Below are positions 8,208 to 16,475 of a stretch of DNA of 55,092 bases, piece after piece. This DNA comes from SbD1 sp049300095 (lineage in GTDB: Bacteria; Desulfobacterota; Syntrophobacteria; Syntrophobacterales; Syntrophobacteraceae): assembly GCA_049300095.1 (NCBI GenBank), contig JBAQYM010000052.1, positions 1 through 55,092 of the forward strand. Direction: 5' to 3'. Within the stretch, counting starts at the first letter, position 1; the number at the start of each line of letters is the position of its first letter. A program made the position numbers and the translations under genes. The notes beneath the pieces were generated by a model that was not told where the DNA came from, ran no database searches, and worked only from the letters and a program-made list of their open reading frames with translations.

Positions 8208-8620
8208 ATCGGGATTGATCCACGGCCGGACCGGCCATACCGAACCCACTCCTTTTCAACAGCTTTTCGGCTGCGTTGAACCGTCGCGAAGAGTTGGGTT
8301 AATGCTTCATGATCGAATGTTCTGCCATTCATACGTATAAAAATGACGCCTAGATGAACGGGCTTATTCTTGCCGACCTGCGAAAACTCTTGTGAATTAA
8401 ACGGCTATGGTGTAAATTCCATCCACCCTATCCCGAAAGAATCGGGATTGATCGACGACCGGACCGGCCATAACAAGCCTCCCTTATTCAGCAGCCAGTC
8501 GGCCGTGTTGAACCGGCGCGCCACGCCCGTATGATGCCTAACGACCGAATGATCGCGGCTATCCGTAAGCATAAGAATGACTCCTTGACGGGCTGACGGG
8601 TTTTTGCTGGCCCGCGAACA
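8208..8620. repeat. Diverged direct duplication, ~233-bp period
   Basis: Copy 1 starts at 8208 (ATCGGGATTGATCCACGG) and copy 2 at 8441 (ATCGGGATTGATCGACGA). Both continue through GGACCGGCCATA, CGTGTTGAACCG- or CTGCGTTGAACCG-like segments, and AAAATGACGCC / AGAATGACTCC. On the minus strand both copies read as related peptide pieces with GVIF/GVIL near the start and a GRSGRGSIP- or RSSINPD-like end, so they may be relics of one small coding repeat. No intact gene can be supported. Confidence 0.55.
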
Positions 8621-8678
8621 GGTTGGTGATCTACATGACTTTGGTGTGGACGTCCGCATCTTTTCTCTCAACGATTGT

Positions 8679-9074
8679 ATGCTTGTGAAAGAAAAACTCC
8701 GGGTACTCTACCTTTGGAGTAGTGAAGAAGAAGCCAAAAGGGTCATCTCCGAACTGACCGGAACGGGCGTCGAGTTTGAGGCGACCCTGGTAAAATCGGA
8801 ATCGGAATTCGTATCCTCGCTGCTCAGGAAAAAGTTTGACGTTATTATTGTTGATGGACATGCCGATTTTCATTTATCCGGCTCGGACCATCTCGCAGCT
8901 TTCGAAATCGCCAGGGAGTTAATCCCGAACATCCCATTCGTGCTCATTGGAGAATCTCGAAGCGGTCCCGGTGAATCCGAACGCGCTCAGGCCGGCTGTG
9001 TTCACATTCCCAGACAGGAACTACATCTGCTCGGGTCTGTAATTCAAAAGGCCCTGCTCCACGCGAATCCTTAA
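8679..9074 (+). CDS. Receiver-like (CheY-fold) small protein
   Basis: 131 residues from the ATG at 8679 (MLVKEKLRVLYL); an upstream in-frame start falls in repeat DNA. The pattern is a single alpha/beta receiver-like domain: VLYLWSSEEEAKRVI as beta1/alpha1, FDVIIVDGH as beta3 with a candidate phosphoacceptor Asp near residue 59, and IPFVLIGE as beta4. The acidic pair of beta1 is replaced by Ser-Ser-Glu and the conserved Lys near the end is not obvious, so it may be a degenerate receiver. It has no output domain. It is the first of three same-strand genes of unknown role, with an 80-bp gap to the next. Confidence in the fold is moderate and in function low. Confidence 0.6.
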   Translation: MLVKEKLRVLYLWSSEEEAKRVISELTGTGVEFEATLVKSESEFVSSLLRKKFDVIIVDGHADFHLSGSDHLAAFEIARELIPNIPFVLIGESRSGPGESERAQAGCVHIPRQELHLLGSVIQKALLHANP

Positions 9075-9154
9075 TGGGAGCGAGCGCTATGGCGGGGACC
9101 GAAGGAAAATCGTCGGGACTGATTTTTCGCAACCGTTGACGGAAGGCGACCACA

Positions 9155-9994
9155 ATGATGCTGGTCTATGGTCATGGTACCGGAATAGATGAGATCATCG
9201 ACAACCACATTCAGGTCTGGTATAATACGCCCTCGTTTGCTCCCCTTGCCGACATTCTGAAAAAAGACAGGGACCTGCTCGCGGACAGGCTCTCCTGTCT
9301 TGCGACCCCTGAAGACGCTCAAGGAGTGGCCGTTAGAGACAATTTCCGCTCCCGTCTCGTGTGTTATGCACTCGAACGGCTCGGGGTGGAAATCAAGGGG
9401 GGCCACTTTGTCCTTTTCAAAGAAACCGAAACCGTCCAGGCGGTCCTTGAAGACTGTTTCGGTATGGTGCCGGGAATCTGCCGTGATGAAGTAACGGTGC
9501 CTCATCAGGGCCAAGCTCTCAAAATTATTGTGGAATGCCTGTTCGGGAGGTGTCTCAGGTCCGAAGGCTCGAAAGATATTGCCGCCTTCATGCAACTTTT
9601 TTCCCGGAACAGTCCCAGGGTGAAATGCGATCAGGATAGAATCATGCGGTACAAAACGCTGGTTTGGTTCGTCTATCTTGCGATCGAATTGATTACAAAT
9701 GACGGGGGTCCGTGCCGAAAAGGGTTTGACCATTGCACCAGGAGGTTCCGGGAGTTGCTCGATCGCACCGTCAGGGGCGAGATTATCAACGAGGATTCGA
9801 GGATGCCCGGCTTCGAGGGCGGAAAGTGGGAAAAAACCCTTTTTGGATGGCTACAGGGTGAAGACCGAATGCCCTTTTTGTTGAAACTCAAGCGACAGTT
9901 CAATTTCGAAAATCGTTTGGAACACTCGAACAGGTACCTTTTGGCCGAACATCGAAGATGCGTTTTCGAAGAGGTTGTGGCCCTGTTTTGTTGA
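9155..9994 (+). CDS. Uncharacterised protein
   Basis: 279 residues with no motif I recognise. It starts MMLVYGHGTGIDEII behind GGAAGG and is soluble in character, with mixed charged and aromatic segments, eight to ten Cys residues without a regular CxxC pattern, and no signal peptide or membrane segment. It lies 80 bp after the receiver-like gene and 9 bp before the next, so it is probably co-transcribed with both. Base composition and codon use are close to the neighbours but somewhat less GC-rich than the ribosomal operon. It may be a partner or effector of the receiver-like protein, but only context suggests this. Confidence 0.6.
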   Translation: MMLVYGHGTGIDEIIDNHIQVWYNTPSFAPLADILKKDRDLLADRLSCLATPEDAQGVAVRDNFRSRLVCYALERLGVEIKGGHFVLFKETETVQAVLEDCFGMVPGICRDEVTVPHQGQALKIIVECLFGRCLRSEGSKDIAAFMQLFSRNSPRVKCDQDRIMRYKTLVWFVYLAIELITNDGGPCRKGFDHCTRRFRELLDRTVRGEIINEDSRMPGFEGGKWEKTLFGWLQGEDRMPFLLKLKRQFNFENRLEHSNRYLLAEHRRCVFEEVVALFC

Positions 9995-10003
9995 GAAGAA
10001 ACT

Positions 10004-10663
10004 ATGAACCCGGATGAGATTTTCGATATGTTTCCGGAACTTCTTGCCGGGAGCTACAGAAACCAGATGCTCCTGGGAACTATTCCGGCCGAGACCGTGG
10101 GTTCGGTGTTGGGGCCGCTCCTGGCGCACTTCTGGGATGTCATGCTCAAGCTTTCGCCCGATCTGCAAACCGATTTCCAAAATATTCTGAGAATATACCC
10201 TGAGGTGGCCGCACGGTTCGGGCTCAGGATGAAGCCGCCGATCGAGAAATCACTCCCGGTTCTCGCCGCTTATCTGCGGAGGCAGGCCCGGGATTTTCCG
10301 TCTGGAGAACAGGCGGGAGCCGCACTGGATCTTGCAGCCGAAGAGCAAGAAGAACTGGATGCTTCCGTGAAGCCGGCTGTGATCGAAGGTCAGGGGTTTT
10401 TCGAAACCGATAAGGGTAACTCGGTTTATATCGAGTTTTCATTCCGGGAGGGCGAAGATTTCATCGTGTTTAGCCGCAAGCCGGTTGAAATGGCCGTTGA
10501 CATCCACCTGTGGGGTGGATGCGCCCTGACGCTTCGGCGAGGTGAGGTCGAGATAGGGATCGAAACGGACAAGCTTCTGGCGGTGTGCAAGGAAGGAGTG
10601 CTTCCGGGAAAGATCATCAAGGTTGTGGAAAGAGAGGAGACCGGTCCGCCCGGCGATGTCTAG
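10004..10663 (+). CDS. Uncharacterised two-part protein
   Basis: 219 residues. The first ~100 are helical (MNPDEIFDMFPELLAG...). An acidic linker (AAEEQEELDAS, about 123-133) joins this to a beta-rich C-terminal part (about 140-210) starting GQGFFETDKGNSVYIEFSFR. The start is preceded by GAGAAGAA and lies 9 bases after the previous stop. There is no signal peptide, membrane segment or catalytic motif that I recognise. It is the third gene of the 8679-10663 set and is followed by a short hairpin and the convergent ribF gene. Confidence 0.6.
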   Translation: MNPDEIFDMFPELLAGSYRNQMLLGTIPAETVGSVLGPLLAHFWDVMLKLSPDLQTDFQNILRIYPEVAARFGLRMKPPIEKSLPVLAAYLRRQARDFPSGEQAGAALDLAAEEQEELDASVKPAVIEGQGFFETDKGNSVYIEFSFREGEDFIVFSRKPVEMAVDIHLWGGCALTLRRGEVEIGIETDKLLAVCKEGVLPGKIIKVVEREETGPPGDV

Positions 10664-10769
10664 GGCCCCGGCGAAGGTCGTCACGGCCGGGGCCGTCATA
10701 AGAGGTTTCGGGATGACAAAACCCCCCGGTTCGACGCGCAACCGAGCTTAGACCGTTAGACCATTAGCT

Positions 10770-10804
10770 GTCTGACACTAAATGTCAGGCATCCAGTGTC
10801 AGAC
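10770..10804. repeat. Short hairpin between convergent genes
   Basis: GTCTGACACT at 10770-10779 pairs exactly with AGTGTCAGAC at 10795-10804. It lies between the 3' ends of two convergent genes. There is no T-tract, so an intrinsic terminator is not claimed. Confidence 0.5.
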
Positions 10805-10812
10805 ATTAGACA

Positions 10813-10890
10813 ATGTCATTTCGAGCGCAAGCGAGAAATCTTTTGAGGGCAAGGACCGGGGTCCCGCGCCGGGGCTCGCAATGACGCCCG
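10813..10890. repeat. GTCATTTCGAGCG-AGCGAGAAATCTT repeat
   Basis: This begins GTCATTTCGAGCGCAAGCGA and ends GCTCGCAATGACGCC, the inverted terminal motif. A second copy is at 43499-43570. The unit is a common dispersed intergenic repeat in many bacteria. It sits directly behind the ribF stop. Confidence 0.7.
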
Positions 10891-10908
10891 TTTGACGGCG
10901 CATCGGCA

Positions 10909-11850
10909 TTACGAGGCTTGCCCGCGCATCCCGCCAAGTATTTCCTTCGCTTTCAGCACATCTTTTTTTATCTGCTCGATCAACTCCGAGGGCCCCGAAA
11001 ACCGCTTCTCGTCTCGAAGCCTGTCGATGAACCTGACGGATATCGGCTTGCCGTATATATCCTGATTGAAGTCGAAGAGGTGGACTTCGAGGCAAAAGTC
11101 GGTATCGCCGAATGTGGGATTATATCCCAGGTTGGCGGCGCCGCCGTAGGTCTTCCCATCGACTTCGGCCTCGACCACATAGACGCCGGTTCGCGGCGAA
11201 GCCTGCGCGGGCATGCGCAGGTTTGCCGTCGGAAACCCCAGCCCCGCGCCTCTTTTCCTGCCAACGATGACCGTCCCGCTCACCTCGAAGAGGCGGCCAA
11301 GGAGCCTGTTCGCATCTCGGACATTGCCCTTGAGAATCAACTGGCGGATGGCGGTGCTGCTGACCACGGTGTCGTCCATCCTGATGCCGGCAATCGTATC
11401 GACCGCAAAACCGTGTTCTTTTCCCATGCGCTTGAGGAACTCCATGTCCCCCTCGCGGCTGTGCCCGAAGCGGTAGTCGTGGCCGACAACGATGGCCTTG
11501 ACGCCGATCTTGTCCACGAGCAGGTCCTTGACGAATTCGAGCGCCGACATGCGCGAAAATTCGTGGCTGAAGGGAATGACCAGGGTGACATCGATGCCGC
11601 ATTGGGCGATGAGTTCGAGCTTTTGCTCGTGCGAGGTGATAAAGGGTAGGGCCTTTCCGGGGAAGAGCACCTCGATGGGATGGGGGTGGAACGTGATGAC
11701 CACCGACTCCCCTTCGAGTTCCTCGGCCCACTGCTTCACTTTTTGGAAAAGCGCATGGTGGCCGCGGTGGACCCCGTCGAAGTTTCCTATGGTGAGGGCG
11801 GGGTTTCTAAACCTGCGCCGAATCGCGTCAATACCCGTAAACACTTCCAT
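10909..11850 (-). CDS. ribF: Bifunctional riboflavin kinase / FAD synthetase
   Basis: 313 residues from the ATG at 11850 (MEVFTGIDAIRRRF). A longer frame runs into the tRNA promoter region and is rejected. It makes FMN from riboflavin and ATP, then FAD from FMN and ATP. The N-terminal nucleotidyltransferase domain has PALTIGNFDGVHRGH near residues 18-32 and VGHDYRFGHSREG near 125. The C-terminal kinase domain has RGAGLGFPTANL and TGVYVVEAEVDG near 205-235, then GYNPTFG. Length is typical. It is divergent from the tRNA-Leu gene. The FAD and FMN it supplies would serve HoxF and other flavoproteins. Confidence 0.95.
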   Translation of the reverse strand: MEVFTGIDAIRRRFRNPALTIGNFDGVHRGHHALFQKVKQWAEELEGESVVITFHPHPIEVLFPGKALPFITSHEQKLELIAQCGIDVTLVIPFSHEFSRMSALEFVKDLLVDKIGVKAIVVGHDYRFGHSREGDMEFLKRMGKEHGFAVDTIAGIRMDDTVVSSTAIRQLILKGNVRDANRLLGRLFEVSGTVIVGRKRGAGLGFPTANLRMPAQASPRTGVYVVEAEVDGKTYGGAANLGYNPTFGDTDFCLEVHLFDFNQDIYGKPISVRFIDRLRDEKRFSGPSELIEQIKKDVLKAKEILGGMRGQAS

Positions 11851-11889
11851 ACAGAACAGAACACCTTCCGAAAAATATTGTGAATCGCC

Positions 11890-11918
11890 TTGACAGGCAA
11901 AGACTTTTAGAATACGAT
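11890..11918 (+). promoter_or_regulatory. Sigma-70-type promoter of tRNA-Leu
   Basis: TTGACA at 11890-11895 and TACGAT at 11913-11918 are separated by 17 bases. The predicted start would fall near 11925, about 20 bases before the mature tRNA 5' end. This is the best promoter match near a stable RNA in the window. Confidence 0.75.
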
Positions 11919-11945
11919 ATTCTGGTTGATTTAGCAAGACAATTT

Positions 11946-12029
11946 GCCGAAGTGGCGGAACTGGTAGACGCGCTAGGTTCAGGGTCTAGTGGCCGTACGG
12001 CTGTCGGGGTTCGAGTCCCCGCTTCGGCA
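11946..12029 (+). tRNA. tRNA-Leu (anticodon CAG)
   Basis: A class II tRNA of 84 bases plus the encoded A discriminator. The acceptor stem GCCGAAG pairs with CTTCGGC. The D-arm contains GGTAGACGC, the anticodon loop is TTCAGGG giving CAG, a long variable arm (GTGGCCGTACGGCTGTC) follows, and the T-arm is GGGGTTCGAGTCCCC. The 3' CCA is not fully encoded (ACC follows). It reads CUG codons. Confidence 0.96.
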
Positions 12030-12046
12030 ACCCGTTGAAAACATCA

Positions 12047-12078
12047 AGGATTCGGCTGCGAAGCCGGGTCCTTTTTTT
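12047..12078 (+). terminator. Intrinsic terminator of tRNA-Leu
   Basis: Stem AGGATTCGGCT with AGCCGGGTCCT (11 bp including two G-U pairs), loop GCGA, followed by a T7 tract at 12072-12078. It begins 18 bases after the tRNA. The group II intron remnant starts three bases after the T-tract. Confidence 0.9.
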
Positions 12079-12080
12079 AT

Positions 12081-12472
<392 letters not shown>

Positions 12473-12655
12473 GGAGATGGTTCGTAGGATGGGTGGAGCG
12501 CCTCGCGCAACCCATCGCTTCAGGAGTGCGTGATGGGTTGCGCGAGGCGCTCCACCCATCCTACGCGATCCTACGCGATCCCACGCGATACTATGCGATA
12601 CTACGCGATACATCGAACTTGCATGAAATGTGAAAGTTATTACGTTGCGGTCACT
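12473..12655. mobile_element. Palindromic MITE-like element, partial inverted copy
   Basis: A second copy of the element at 7960-8167, in the opposite orientation. It keeps the perfect 33-bp hairpin (12484-12516 with 12532-12564, loop 12517-12531) and one terminal arm (TGCATGAAATG to GTTGCGGTCAC, about 12620-12654). The other arm is missing where it meets the intron remnant. Between hairpin and arm are five tandem copies of a 10-bp unit (CTACGCGATC type) at 12561-12610. Confidence 0.8.
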
Positions 12656-12698
12656 TGGTGACAACATTTGTCACTAATGGATGTGACCGGCCGGTATT

Positions 12699-13259
12699 GT
12701 GAATGCGTTTTGGAGGAAAGCAGTGGCTAACCGTCTCTTTTTCACGTTGATGGTATTTTCCCTGTTGCTCGTTGGTTGTGCGGGAGCACCCAGTAAAGGC
12801 CAACATTTTCAGAGTTTAGCTGAAAACAGGGAAGGATATTCGCTCTTATACATCTTTCGGCCACATCAGAGTGTTGGGAGAATAGTAGGGCTTGATGTGC
12901 TGCTGAATGGCACGAAGGTAGTGACGCTTCCGGATTCATCTTACACATATGTCTATGCCAAACCCGGCAGATACGTGGTCAGCGGCAATGCGCCCTGGCC
13001 CTCGGGGCTGGGCAAATTTTTGAAACCCATAGAGATTGTGATCGAGCCCGGAACGGTGCATTTTCTGCTGCTGGATCGCAAGACCAGGGATAAGGTCTGG
13101 GGACCAAGGCCTCCCGCGAACACTGCTCCACCGATTTTTGAATCGGAGGATTTCGCAATCTATCGTGAGCGCTGGATAACGGTGTCGCGGGAGGTGGCGC
13201 TCCCGGAGATCCGAAATTGCCGGATTGTACGGGCATACCTACAGACTCTCACCCCGTGA
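12699..13259 (+). CDS. Lipoprotein with DUF2846-like domain
   Basis: 186 residues with a charged N-terminus, a hydrophobic stretch and the lipobox LLVGCAG, cleaved before Cys 27. It is expected at the inner or outer membrane. The mature part contains YSLLYIFRPHQSVGRI, then GLDVLLNGTKVVTLPDSSYT and YAKPGRYVVSG, a layout resembling DUF2846, a small beta-sandwich lipoprotein family. No operon partner is visible. The upstream region is the partial palindromic element. Function is unknown; the family call is by resemblance. Confidence 0.75.
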   Translation: MNAFWRKAVANRLFFTLMVFSLLLVGCAGAPSKGQHFQSLAENREGYSLLYIFRPHQSVGRIVGLDVLLNGTKVVTLPDSSYTYVYAKPGRYVVSGNAPWPSGLGKFLKPIEIVIEPGTVHFLLLDRKTRDKVWGPRPPANTAPPIFESEDFAIYRERWITVSREVALPEIRNCRIVRAYLQTLTP

Positions 13260-14258
13260 CCTGTTGGAAAATGGGCGCATTCGGGTTCTTTATGGCTTCC
13301 CGCTGCTCGTCGTGGGGGCGAAGGCCGATTGTGGCGGCAGTGCTTGCACCAATCTCCCCGGCCTACGGCTTGCATAAGTTCCGGCGTGCCCTGTCCCTGT
13401 GCTTTTTTCGCGTGCCCCAATGAATCAACAGTGACATTGAAAGGTTGGGCGGCTTCGGGTTGCGATAATTTTTCCGAACTTTCGGAAAGGTCGGTTCTTT
13501 CCGCCGTGGCATCCTGGATAACCAGGGAGCTGTGATTGCCTGCCGTCCCGTATCCAAATGCCGCCGGTGCAAATTCAGGCATACTATGAAGGATATCAAA
13601 GAGCCACTTCCGTCCCGCTCGGTGAAGCCCGGTCTTACACGAGCCCGCGCGCAAGAAGGGATGCAACGCTTCCATCTATAGAGAATGCAAGGCGGCTCCT
13701 CGTTGGTTTCGACAGAGGTCGTCCGATTGGAAGCGGGGTTAGCAACGACTCCGTGTTTTCTCTTCTCTCCTGGCCCCTGATATTTGGAGCGCTCAAAAAT
13801 TCAACACGTCCGGACCATTCTCTTCATGTCCTTCCGCTTGCTCGGGATGTAAGCATCCGGCAAGTCATAAGAACATTCACCGAGTGCGTGAGATTGGTTA
13901 CCACAGGGGCTGGGTCCGTGGAAGGCGGGGAATATTGGCCTCCATGCGCCATGAGCCTATTATTCTCGCGGCAGCCCCCCCCCGACTTTATCCTCTCGCC
14001 GATTGCTGTCGCATCCCTTCCGGCACCGAAGGTGCACTTTCAAGGCCCGCATGGGCCGTGTTCTTACATCATTTTCAGATAATTTCAGCCAGTTCTCGCG
14101 GGCCTGATACCGAACCCTCGAATCCTGGAATTTCCTTGACATTCGACGCCCGCAGTGGTTGTTGATATGCTGTGGGAGTGGTATGACTGGCCTATTGCCG
14201 CGTGATCCGCCGCAAATCGCCCTTCTACTTTGGAGCGGCTCACCTGCAAACTTGTATC
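13260..14258. other. About 1 kb without a recognisable gene
   Basis: Open frames of 170-175 codons exist on both strands (for example 13558-14082 plus and 13160-13675 minus). None has a good ribosome-binding site, a plausible domain or normal composition. The GC content is mixed and there is no repeat of the families seen elsewhere. It could contain decayed coding sequence. Confidence 0.4.
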
Positions 14259-14273
14259 AGGAGGGAGATTCAA

Positions 14274-16199
14274 ATGAAGAAACGCACGAAAATGCGGATG
14301 ATTCTTCTGATTGCAAGTGCCCTGCTGTTGCCGATTTCGGCGATATCCGCTCTGGCGAACGAATTATGGGTGCCGCCATCGGAAACCCAAACGACTTTGG
14401 GAAACTGGGGCGTCACGAGTACCGGTAGGGCCCATTTTAGCTTTGGCGTACCCGACGATATTACATCTTTCACCGCTGCAAAAGTTGTAATACTGTCGTC
14501 AAGGGCTTTAAGTCTTATTTATGATCTAAGAATTAACGATGGAAGTAATGGGCAAAGCTATACGAGCGGCGCGTATTCTGCCATGAATCTCTATGTCCCG
14601 GTGTCTGCAAACGCACTCACTGAAATTGATGTAACCGCGGCAGTAGCCGCGGCAGTTCCTGTTGCGGGCAACAACTTCACGATATTCTTCAGTCCGCGCT
14701 CCGCATTTGTATCATACGTCAAGGTCGTGGGGCTTCGTTTTACCTATGTGGGAGCCCCTGGACCGACCGGACCGCGAGGTCCCCAAGGGCCCAAGGGCGC
14801 CACTGGCGCAACAGGACCGCAAGGCGTCCAGGGGCCGACGGGCGCGAAAGGAGCCACGGGGCTTACGGGCGGCACCGGACCCGCCGGCGCCACAGGCCCG
14901 ACAGGACAAACAGGCAGTGCGGGACCGGCCGGAGCGCAAGGCATCCAGGGAGCCACGGGCGCCAAGGGAGCCACGGGACTTACGGGCGGCGCCGGACCGG
15001 CCGGCGCTACGGGACCGGTAGGACCAACAGGCAGTACGGGACCGGCGGGTGCTACGGGACCGGCGGGTGCTACGGGACCGACGGGACTAACAGGCAGTAC
15101 CGGACCGGTTGGACCTCAAGGCATCCAAGGGTCTGCGGGCGCTGTCGGCCCCACGGGACCGGCTGGAACGCCCGGCGCAACCGGCCAGACGGGACCGCAA
15201 GGGGTGGATGGCGCCACCGGGGCAACGGGACCTGCCGGAACCGCCGGCGCAACCGGCGCCACCGGGGCTACCGGCCCACCTGGATCAACGGGGAGCGCGG
15301 GAGCGGGACTGAACCCTCTTCAAGTCGCCGTGCTGCGCTGGTATGATGCGAACCAGACTCTTTCATATACTATGTCAAAAGCATGTGGCGCCGGCATTGC
15401 CTTCGATGGGGCGCATATGTGGGTGGCAAACCCCTGCGCTGATTCCGTAACAAAGCTCAAGGCAAGCGACGGATCGGTGGTGGGCGCATATTCAGTCGGA
15501 TCCAACCCTTCGGGCGTGGTGTTTGATGGCTCGAACATATGGGTGACAAATTCCTCATCCAACAGTGTAACAAAGCTCAAGGCAAGCGACGGGTCGTTGG
15601 TGGGGACGTATGGGCCCGCGGGCACGATCCTGAATTTCCCAAAAGGTATAGCCTTCGACGGGAAAAATATCTGGGTGGCAAACGGAAACCCCGGCATCTA
15701 CCTCGTAACGAAGCTAAGGGCTAGCGACGGGGCCCATATTAGTGTGTATGAAGTCGGCAGCTCTCCACACGCTATAGCCTTCGACGGGGCAAATGTCTGG
15801 GTGACGAATAGCGCCGGGAACACTGTAACGAAACTCAGGGCGAGCGACGGGGCGGTGATGGGCTTCTATCCCGTGGGGCAACACCCATTAGGTATAGCCT
15901 TCGACGGGGCAAATATGTGGGTGGTAAGTTCCTCGGACGATACCGTAACCAAGCTCAGGGCAAGTGACGGGTCCGTGGTGGGAACGTATTCTGTCGGACA
16001 TACCCCCACAAATATAGCCTTCGACGGGACGAATATGTGGGTCCTCAGTGTGGCGGGCAATACTGTAACGAAGCTTAAGGCAAGCGACGGGTCGTTTGTG
16101 GGGGCGTATACCACCGGTGGTGTTACATCGGGTGTGGCCTTCGACGGTGTGAATATCTGGGTGACAAATAACGACAACAGCACCGTCACGAAGTTTTAA
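14274..16199 (+). CDS. Exported collagen-like / beta-propeller protein
   Basis: 641 residues from the ATG at 14274, behind AGGAGGGAG. There is a signal peptide at about 1-28 (ending SALANE). A beta-rich domain follows at about 29-155, resembling the DNRLRE-type modules of surface proteins, then an uninterrupted Gly-X-Y collagen-like region at about 160-343 rich in GATGPTG and GPAG triplets. From about 350 there are six full repeats and one half repeat of about 40 residues, each with AFDG.N(I/M)WV, then VTKL(K/R)ASDG. Together with the segment after the collagen region these can close a seven-bladed propeller. It has no anchor or sorting signal at the C-terminus, so it is probably secreted or surface-associated. 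Function is unknown; adhesion or matrix is an inference. Confidence 0.85.
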   Translation: MKKRTKMRMILLIASALLLPISAISALANELWVPPSETQTTLGNWGVTSTGRAHFSFGVPDDITSFTAAKVVILSSRALSLIYDLRINDGSNGQSYTSGAYSAMNLYVPVSANALTEIDVTAAVAAAVPVAGNNFTIFFSPRSAFVSYVKVVGLRFTYVGAPGPTGPRGPQGPKGATGATGPQGVQGPTGAKGATGLTGGTGPAGATGPTGQTGSAGPAGAQGIQGATGAKGATGLTGGAGPAGATGPVGPTGSTGPAGATGPAGATGPTGLTGSTGPVGPQGIQGSAGAVGPTGPAGTPGATGQTGPQGVDGATGATGPAGTAGATGATGATGPPGSTGSAGAGLNPLQVAVLRWYDANQTLSYTMSKACGAGIAFDGAHMWVANPCADSVTKLKASDGSVVGAYSVGSNPSGVVFDGSNIWVTNSSSNSVTKLKASDGSLVGTYGPAGTILNFPKGIAFDGKNIWVANGNPGIYLVTKLRASDGAHISVYEVGSSPHAIAFDGANVWVTNSAGNTVTKLRASDGAVMGFYPVGQHPLGIAFDGANMWVVSSSDDTVTKLRASDGSVVGTYSVGHTPTNIAFDGTNMWVLSVAGNTVTKLKASDGSFVGAYTTGGVTSGVAFDGVNIWVTNNDNSTVTKF

Positions 16200-16475
16200 G
16201 GGCCTGTGTTGAAAATCCCGGCAATCTCAGACTCGGCCGGCCGGTTCGATTGATAACCCGGATCGTACGGTCGCGGTCGCGCACTGGGCGGATTCCGATC
16301 ACGGTCCCGGCAGCCGAGGCGGAAGCGGCTGGCTGGTCGCGCGGGGCTGCCCCCGAGGAGATAGTCGCGGCAGGTGAAGAATCGCCAGGCGCTCGGCGTT
16401 CGGCGATCCCGCCCCGGCCGGCCCGATAATGCCCGTACCCGCCCGACCGGACTGTAAGCCCGGAAAGCAAGGGTA

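Noticed and set aside
13558..14082. 174-codon plus-strand frame in the 13.3-14.2 kb gap
   Set aside because: No ribosome-binding site, unlikely composition and no recognisable domain.
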